Positions 55,085 through 64,000 of a stretch of 64,000 bases of DNA are shown here, piece by piece. A program made the position numbers and the translations under genes. Positions within the stretch are counted from its first letter, which is position 1. Each line of letters starts with the position of its first letter. The DNA is taken from positions 386,800,718 through 386,864,717 of the forward strand of contig CM062290.1 of NCBI GenBank assembly GCA_031216915.1, in the 5' to 3' direction. The DNA comes from Pictodentalium vernedei. Lineage: Eukaryota > Mollusca > Scaphopoda > Dentaliida > Dentaliidae. The notes beneath the pieces were generated by a model. It made no database searches, was not told the origin of the DNA, and saw only the letters and a program-made list of their open reading frames with translations.

Positions 55085-55480
55085 AAGGCCCCACAAAGTA
55101 GATATTCTGATTCTCAAGCCATTTTTTTTTGTAAAATTACATATGGGCGGGCATTTTTTTAATTTTTTTTTTTTTTTTTGGTTGAAATTATTTCTTTTCC
55201 ATCAAAAGTTCATGTTCTTGGTTTGTTTTATGTTTTAGGTGTCGTAATCTGCAGAATAGAATGGGTGGTGTGTATTCGCCCCTTGAGTGCAAGAAGGCTT
55301 TGCAATCTCTTGTTGCACTCAAGGGACAAATTTATCAATTTCATTAACTTGGGTAAAATATCAGACATAATCCATTTAATTTTTATTTTTTTAAGTTTGC
55401 AATGGTTATAAAAAGAGAGCATGTGGCAGCCAAAAGGACAAGGTGGAATGGCCCGAGAAACAGATTTCTAACTTTTTATG
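55085..55480. mobile_element. Second copy of the CTGTTTCTCAGGCC-type element
   Basis: It aligns with 14272-14690 (CCACAAAGTAGATATTCTG, GGGACAAATTTATCAATT, AAAAAGAGAGCATG). Its hairpin has lost most of one arm (55275-55325). It starts 35 bases after exon E. Confidence 0.65.
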
Positions 55481-56335
55481 CCTACTACATGAAAATTGGG
55501 AAGGGATATTTTTCGAGGATGAGGACCCACAAGGGTCACCAAACCCTGATAAGTTCAGGCAATCTACTTCATAATTCCAAGGACGATAATTGTTCTGTGG
55601 TGACTGATAATTTATCATGAACCACAGATCTATTCAGGTGCCAAGAATTTTGAGTTACTTCAAGTGGTTGTAGTGGAAACATAATCCAAGGCAGTTTGGT
55701 ACCTATGTATATCCATGTAATATGTGTGTACTGATAAAAAAATTCTCTATGGGAACCCCAGAAAGTGACGCAGTGCTTGTTTACTGTGATAAACAAGCCC
55801 TGGTTTGCTGGTCAAATAAGATCAAATCAATGCTTGGGATGGAAGGCCTTGAAAATGGGCAGTGTGTGCATAAACAATTGGCTACACTTGACTTTATGTC
55901 AATATTGCGGTCACAATTAGCTATTGTGCAGAAATATGTGACCTTTAACACCAATAAATAATAAAGAAATATTGATCTTTAAAAAACAGGATCTCCATAA
56001 ATCTTGTATTAAGTAGAATATCAAATTCTTAACACTCCTGAATATTGTGAATGTTCAGTACTCATGGAAATGAGTTGCAGTATTACAACAAGATTCAAAT
56101 ATAATAATGGGAGTCTAGTTAGAAAGCAATCATATGCAAATATTACGACGTCATGTTACAACAGCCATTTGCTAGTTTGCATTTTTAGAAAAGTTTTCAG
56201 TATTTAATGACCAATGTTTTTAAAATCATTTTTCTCTCACATGCAAGTATGAGTTGTGTTCAAAATATAAATTTTTATATGCTAAATTTTATACTTTGAT
56301 ATTTATATTGAAGAGATAAATAAAATCTTTTCCAG
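55481..56335. other. Intronic DNA with a SINE-tail fragment
   Basis: At about 55835-55960, ATTGTGCAGAAATATGTGAC and ACACCAATAAATAATAA match SINE 3' ends with a diverged body, related to 61500-61625. Confidence 0.5.
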
Positions 56336-56447
56336 GAAGAGCCTATTGACGAGGAAGACCAGAAGCCACCCCTGAGATCATCTTCACGTAAATGTAAAAA
56401 AATTGCTCAAGATAAAATTAAAGACATGTCCAATTCTCCCAAACCCG
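56336..56447 (+). CDS. Coiled-coil protein exon F
   Basis: Acceptor AAAATCTTTTCCAG and donor GTAGGT enclose 112 bases (37 codons plus one base, phase 1). EEPIDEEDQKPPLRSSSRKC continues into KKIAQDKIKDMSNSPKP. The single leftover G joins CA of exon G to make Ala. Confidence 0.75.
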
Positions 56448-56470
56448 GTAGGTACATTATTTTATACCAT

Positions 56471-56865
56471 ATAGGGGAACCCACTTAACTGAATTACCCC
56501 TTTGCCAGTAAAAAATATTCATCTAACAGGAGTATTCATTCAACAGGAATTTGGTAGTAATTTTTGTATATTCTAAAGATAAACTGGGCAGTTACTCTAT
56601 TATGTTTTGATTGACAGAGCTCTGTCAAACAAGATATAATAGATTAAATGCCTGTATTGGATGTACTGAGGCCAAACAGGTCTATAAATGGTTATTAGAG
56701 CAAATCTTCGATGAGATTTTTTATTCAATCAGTCAATTTTCTCCATAGCCTATATGCAATAAACAGGTCAGTTGTATACTGGTGGTATGGTAAATGCTTT
56801 TGTGTTTAGAAAGTATATGCAATTAACAGGGTTATTCAATTAACAGATTGAGTGGGCTCAACTGT
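56471..56865. mobile_element. pogo/Tigger-like MITE P5 with collapsed hairpin
   Basis: GGGGAACCCACTTAACTG on the left and AGTGGGCTCAACTGTA on the right. The hairpin near 56604-56650 has lost one GAGCTC half, leaving GACAGAGCTCTGTCAAACAA. It starts 23 bases after exon F. Confidence 0.7.
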
Positions 56866-56953
56866 ACTTCATGACAGAAGTTGGTTTGTTATGTTCCTTC
56901 TGATACTCTGGAAAATGAATCAGCCCTTTCATTTTTTGCCTGACCCTTGCCAT

Positions 56954-59000
<2,047 letters not shown>

Positions 59001-59668
59001 TATAGTTAAACTGATGTGTTTTTCTGCCAGTCCGTCAACAATTTGCATTGAGGTTTAAAATAAAGTTCTCAGTTTATGGTTTTTTACACCAGGTTCAAGT
59101 TTTTATTTTGCTCTATTATGCAATATTCATTTCTTGTTTTCTACCATTTATTCAAAACATTTAACTCAATTTGAATGTTAAATGGACTTAAAATTCTCAG
59201 GTTATTCTAAGTTAAACATTTAATACACTTCCAAATATTTGTTGTGGTGCCATTCTATTCCAATAAAAATTATGTTTACTACCTTCCAAAGCCATCTGTA
59301 CTGTGTCCTTGGGCAAGACAATGAATCTTGCTTGCTCATTTGGGGCTTGGTGGCACAGTTTCCTAAGGTGTACTGCTTGTTGATGGTGAACTTGGCTAAG
59401 GGTAGCAGCAACTTCTGCCCGCATCGAACACATTTTCTCTGAGTGGAGGAATCACCAGTTGGAGTACCGGAATTGTTCAGTGCATAAATTATAATAATAT
59501 TTAAAATTTATTTATTTTATTTATCAGTTCCCCAGAATTATTGAAAATTTTGCAAGCGTACAAAATTTATGTTGCTAGTTCATTTGGAGATGGCAAATTT
59601 GTACTTGTGAAGGCACTTTTAAATTATGTCGTTTGAATGAATGCTGATTCAACTGATCAGTTGTTCAG
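59001..59668. other. Intronic DNA with a decayed SINE
   Basis: CTGTGTCCTTGGGCAAGACA near 59298 and GTGTACTGCTTGTTGATGGT near 59367 mark an old SINE body. The rest is unassigned. Confidence 0.5.
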
Positions 59669-59840
59669 TTAACCCTTTACCTGACATGAAAAGCAGACGA
59701 CACTCGCAAATAAAATTCTTGAATAACTAATTTTTTTCATTTTTTGTCTCAAAAACATAGGTTATGACCCCCCTTTAGAATGAGCTCAATGAGCTCATTC
59801 CAAAGAAGGGTCATAACCTATGTTTTTGAGACAAGGAGTT
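59669..59840. mobile_element. Truncated TTAA MITE with core-2 hairpin
   Basis: TTAACCCTTTACCTGACATG on the left; the right end is lost after the hairpin. The palindrome at 59744-59834 has TTGTCTCAAAAACATAGG arms and centre GAGCTCAATGAGCTC. Confidence 0.75.
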
Positions 59841-60240
59841 AGGAGTGATTTGAGGTGACCGATTGTGGCTCCCATGGTATTTAGAAATACCCAGGCCTGT
59901 TGCTAAAACTGTTGTGACATGAGTCATCCAGGTTGTTGAAGGTGTAAACAAACCTCAAGCCGTTTTCATGATGCTTCAACCCATTATAGTGTAATGCATT
60001 TCCATTGGCTAGAAAATATTAATGCTGCTGCACACTGAGACCTGGAAAAGTATCTCTTGATCTTGCTCTGTTGGCAAACAATGTTTAACTCTTTACCCAA
60101 TGAGGATGACATCAAAATTAGGCTATTCAAAAAAATTCTTGTTTCTCGGGCACCTCCCTTGTAATAGAAAATCTACCTCATCATCTTTTTTTTTCACCTG
60201 AAAATCTCTTTTATGACACTATGCACTTGTAGGACAAATA

Positions 60241-60307
60241 TTTAACCAACTATACTTTGTTTGACAGAGCTCACAGAGCTCTGTTAAACAAGATATAGTT
60301 GGTTAAA
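60241..60307. repeat. Hairpin core 1 in a decayed element
   Basis: TTTAACCAACTATA, CTTTGTTTGACAGAGCTC, loop ACA, and complement with one or two mismatches. Surroundings resemble the 12705 type without clear TTAA ends. Confidence 0.85.
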
Positions 60308-61725
60308 TTTTCAACTACATTATGAGAAAGTTTCACTGCTGAAAACATTGGTTTGCCACATAATCGTGAAAGTAGTTGAATTCTAATTCCAATTATTTTC
60401 AGAACTGTTTTGTGAATAAACAAAGAAAAAAAAATCTAAGAAAAAAGCCTCCCTTTCTCATCATACAGTTGAGGAAAAATTGCCTGAGAAACAAAAAATT
60501 TATTTTTATAGGCCTTATTTTAAATATTATTTTTTCAAATTTTTTCAAATTTCCAATAAGGGATCACCTGATAGGTTTGGTTAAAACATTGAAAAATAAT
60601 ATTTTTTCAACTGGTGAATTTGTATATTATGCAAGTGGCTGCAGCCAATTTATTATGCCCCTGACCTCTGGAGGATTCAGGGGTATGTAGTGAAGCCCTC
60701 CATCAGTGTGTCTGTCTGTTTGTCTGTCCGGCCATCTGTCCATACAAATGTTTTGGTATGCTGATAGACCTGCATGGGGGAACAGATATGCACAAGGAAG
60801 AGGTTCCATCCAATAATTTTTCCCAGAGTAATGGCCCTTTTTCACTATTTGGACTTCGAAACTTTTCCTGTCCCACAGTACCTTTAAGGTTTGTTCAAAC
60901 ATGCCTACGGGTTGGAGGCAGTGGCCCATGCTTTCATAGTCCTTTTAGCTAAATGGTTAATAATTACAAATGTTATTGTATTGAGAGGTATATTAAATTG
61001 GCGAAGAGCTCAAGAGTCCATATTTGGGATTTATTAAAAATTTGAAGTTCCATGTTATAAGTTCTTATTTTTCAAAAAGATGCTTCATGTTCCACAGTGG
61101 ATAAGCAGATGAATCATCTTTTCAGAAGTGGCAGAGTGTGAAGCGACACATTTCTATTTTTAGATGCATGTTTTAACGCACACTGAATTTGTATGAGCTT
61201 TTTTTTACTTTAAACCTTTGCAAAAACACCAAATAAAGATGTCACCGAACACATGACGTAAGTACATATGCTAAAGATTTCATTTCCAGCCCCCAGCAAT
61301 GTACTATTATGTCCCTCGCTGGTTTTTGGATGCATAAAATGACGGCCCGATCTGCACTGGGAATTGCTTTTTGCCCAGAAAATTTGCCTTTAAATGTTGT
61401 TTATGTACATTTCCGAACAGTTTTTAAGTTCAAACGATAGATGTACTGTGGTAAATAAGCTTAGTTTTTCTTCTAAAATAGGACTCAGTAACCATGTCTG
61501 AGATGGAAAGCCTCTAAAATGGGTAATATGGGTATAAACGATTGGTAGAACTTAACTTTATATCCATATTGCTGTCACCATTAGCCATTGTGCAGAAATA
61601 TGTGACCATAAACACCAATAAATAAATATTAAAGGATTTGGAATTTGTTTCATTTTTATACGCCAGTGTAAACGAAGCATATTATAGTATGGCATTGTCC
61701 ATCCATCCATCCGTCCACTTTCTGG
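60308..61725. other. Intronic DNA with repeat fragments
   Basis: A core-2 type remnant without its palindrome lies around 60520-60660 (GGGATCACCTGATAGG). A GTCT-rich tandem-array-type start (CCCCTGACC...GGGGTATG) is near 60657-60730. A SINE tail is at 61575-61625. No exon seen. Confidence 0.45.
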
Positions 61726-61975
61726 TTAACCCTTTACCCAACGCAGACGATGTCAAAATTTATTATTTTAAATATCATTTTTTTAATTTTTTCAAAAAAT
61801 TTCAACAAAACCATATCATGTGACCCCTCATTGGAACGAGCTCAATGAGCTCGTTCCAATGAGGGGTCACATGATATGGTTTTGTTGAAATATTTTGAAA
61901 AATTTTATTTTTTCAACTGCTCAATTTGCACAATTATGCGGGCGGATGCGGGCGATTCATTGGGTAAAGGGTTAA
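61726..61975. mobile_element. Intact 250-bp TTAA MITE with core-2 hairpin
   Basis: TTAACCCTTTACCCAACG on the left and CATTGGGTAAAGGGTTAA on the right. This is the best-preserved member of its family and has a perfect palindrome at the centre. Confidence 0.9.
61800..61890. repeat. Perfect palindrome, 44-base arms and 3-base loop
   Basis: Arms from TTTCAACAAAACCATATC to GGAACGAGCTC match without a mismatch across loop AAT. Confidence 0.95.
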
Positions 61976-62523
61976 CTCATCACATCTAATCCATATTATT
62001 GTCACTTCCCATTCATATTTGGTATATGACCTCATTCACAGAATATACAAATCAAGTTCAAATGAGAGGTTCGTCCGACATTTCGTTAGGAAGTTATTGC
62101 TCTTTATTGTCTTGAATTTCTATGATTTGCGATTTCCGGATGATAACTCTAGCTTTACTTGATATAGCCAATCCATTTTTAACAACCTTACTCCAGTAAA
62201 AGGCAGATCAAGTTTGACTTAGGTGTTTGTACAACATTCTGCTGTGGAGTTATTGCCCTTTATTTTCTTAGAATTTCCATGATTTTAGGTCATGATTTAA
62301 GGTTTTTGAGATGTTAATTTCATCTATACTCAGCATAATTGGGTTTTGAAGCCCCACCTTCCAGTGCTTGTAGTATTTATGCATTATAATTCTTTTTACA
62401 TTTTACGGAGACTGTACACATTAGGAACATTCTAATGCAGTCAGTAGTTTTCCCCAAATTACTTCCGAGATGATAATTACATCACAAATGTTATTATTTG
62501 ATGTTTATTTTATTGTTTTACAG
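61976..62523. other. Intronic DNA before the last exon
   Basis: Motifs such as GGAAGTTATTGCTCTTTATT and GGAGTTATTGCCCTTTATTTT suggest decayed tandem-array units. The exon G acceptor tract ends it. Confidence 0.4.
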
Positions 62524-62573
62524 CATCAGGAAGAAGCTTGAGATGTTCCAAGAAACCAGAGAGTCAAGTATGA
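62524..62573 (+). CDS. Coiled-coil protein exon G, terminal coding exon
   Basis: Acceptor TTTTATTGTTTTACAG; the first two bases complete an Ala codon with exon F. SGRSLRCSKKPESQV then TGA at 62571-62573. AATAAA at 62786-62791 would give a 3' UTR of about 230 bases. Alternatively CAA|GTATGA could act as a donor to an exon beyond the window; the nearby polyA signal makes the stop more likely. Confidence 0.68.
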
Positions 62574-62810
62574 TTCCATGCAACAAACAATGATGAAGAA
62601 CATATTTCTACATCAAATGATGATACTCCAGTTATTCAAGTGTTGCGTAGCCAATGCAAACCATGTCAGTTTCATACCAACTCACAGAAAAACACTTGTC
62701 TTACCATGCACAAAAAAGTCATTTTTTTTGTTTAGTGCTTTGTTGGTACAATACATGGATAAGCATTAAGTCTGTTAAAAGTGCTAATAAATATTATGAA
62801 CAAACCAGAA
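62574..62810 (+). other. Probable 3' UTR and polyA signal
   Basis: AATAAA at 62786-62791. No mobile element ends fall inside it. Confidence 0.55.
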
Positions 62811-62954
62811 ATTTACACATTAAGTATTCATTAAAATGTATCATATCACAAGAGAAGGAATTTCTTAGAGGTCCCAAAATGTGCTTGAGTTTTTAAACTG
62901 AAATTCCAGAACCTTGAAAGAAACATTTTGGGGAAAATTTCCTTGAAAATACTT

Positions 62955-63774
62955 TTAACTGTAGAGTGCTGAATTATTTTTGAACATCAAAATTTGTTCA
63001 TGTGTCTTTGCCTTGTTACAATTCATGAGAGAGTGCCCATAGGCACTCACATAAATTGTAACAAGGCAAATCCTAACCATACCAGAAAATAATTGGTCAG
63101 ACAAGGACAGTGTCAGGTACAAAAAGGCCAATGTCAGACTGAGGTTTAAAATCATCAGTCAAAATGTCTGATACCAAAATTATTAATGAATTTCAGTGAT
63201 CAGAACATGATGCATGCTGGAAATCATGTACATAACTAGCAAGCCTAAAATTAATGATTATTGTGATTTCTGGTCCTGGCAAGTTGGAAAGTGTGAAGAA
63301 AGTGACTGTACAGCTCATCAGTATTAACAGCATGTGAAGGAATACGATTTGACATGGCCATACATGTATCAAAATTATGTTTGAAGAGTAATTCAGTTCC
63401 AATTCAAAATGAAACCAATCATACCTTGTTTGGCAGGGCTCATCGAGCCCTGCCAAACAAGGTATGGTTGGATGAATTCTGAGCAGTTTTAAGATGAAGG
63501 TCCATGTACACCCAAAACACATTTTTTTAAAACCCAAACTCCATTTTGTAATATGTCAGATGTCATTCTCAAATGACAGACGTTATTCATTTTGTGTCTG
63601 ACATTTTGTCTGGAAGCGGAATAAAAATTATTTTAAAGCTTGATCCTAACAGACCAAATTATTCAACTTCAAAGATATTATGAAGCTCATCCACCAAAAA
63701 TGATGAATTTGAGTTGAAGCACATGTACATCAGAATAAAGCCTAAAAATGGGCTTCCAGCACTCTACCAGTTAA
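62955..63774. mobile_element. TTAA MITE split by a hAT-like element
   Basis: TTAACTGTAGAGTGCTG on the left and CCAGCACTCTACCAGTTAA on the right. The hairpin at 63007-63070 has GAGTGCCCATAGGCACTC at its centre. The 63078-63642 insertion divides it. Confidence 0.75.
63078..63642 (+). mobile_element. hAT-like element with core-1-type hairpin
   Basis: Begins CATACCAGAAAAT and ends AAAGCTTG. ATCCTAAC is duplicated exactly at 63070-63077 and 63643-63650. The hairpin at 63415-63471 reads CCTTGTTTGGCAGGGCTC, loop ATC, and complement. Paralogue of 4484-4982, which lacks the hairpin. Confidence 0.83.
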
Positions 63775-64000
63775 AATATTTCTTGACCTGTTTTGGTCTC
63801 AAATTGAGCTTACAAACTGCAGCAAACATGTTTTTGTTACAAGTCTTTTTTCCATTTTTTTTTTATTCAGATACGTTACAAAAATATATAATATATACAA
63901 TGAGCTCAGAGTAGGTGGAAAAGAAATTACAATAATATATTTACAATAAACATAACCTTTGAGCCTCACAGAGTGAATGGTATACTTGTAACGATATCAA
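63775..64000. other. Unassigned DNA at window end
   Basis: T-rich tract near 63848-63866; nothing recognised. Confidence 0.35.

Overview
This 64 kb window looks like intron-rich, repeat-dense animal nuclear DNA, probably from a lophotrochozoan such as a bivalve or gastropod mollusc. That is an inference from the combination of tRNA-headed SINEs with CACCAATAAATA tails, DIRS-type tyrosine-recombinase retrotransposons, TIR-bounded tandem-repeat elements resembling oyster pearl/CvA elements, and a split host gene. No bacterial operons, rRNA or CRISPR arrays were seen.

Host gene. Seven short exons on the + strand (12409-12527, 19038-19184, 47233-47355, 53462-53527, 54951-55049, 56336-56447, 62524-62573) have compatible splice phases. 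They read as the C-terminal end of one protein: coiled coil, then a basic Ser/Arg/Lys tail, a stop at 62571-62573 and AATAAA at 62786. A kinesin-6 (KIF20-like) tail is possible but unproven. The upstream exons lie outside the window. One intron is about 28 kb and is filled with mobile DNA.

DIRS retrotransposons. Element 1 (window edge to 3985) keeps an uninterrupted RT/RNase H frame and a tyrosine recombinase with its catalytic residues. Elements 2 (30510-37420) and 3 (38390-45383) belong to a degenerate, RT-less lineage but have excellent inverted terminal repeats (ITRs) and internal complementary regions (ICRs). A half copy (26999-30509) abuts element 2. A 192-bp miniature (26424-26615) keeps only the two ends. 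Each ICR equals the joined left and right ends, as expected from DIRS replication, and this fixes the termini.

Small DNA elements. The rest is packed with non-autonomous elements whose class can be read from target duplications: TTAA (piggyBac-like), TA with CAGTGGAACC ends (pogo/Tigger-like) and 8-bp duplications (hAT-like). Several are nested in one another. SINEs with 11-14 bp target duplications are scattered among them.

Most unusual feature. About thirty perfect or near-perfect hairpins with tiny loops sit in the middle of these small elements. The same hairpin core (for example CTTGTTTGACAGAGCTC) recurs inside elements of different superfamilies, and one related pair of elements differs by its presence or absence. 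This looks either like a mobile or copied hairpin cassette, or like a recurrent palindrome-forming process acting on these elements.
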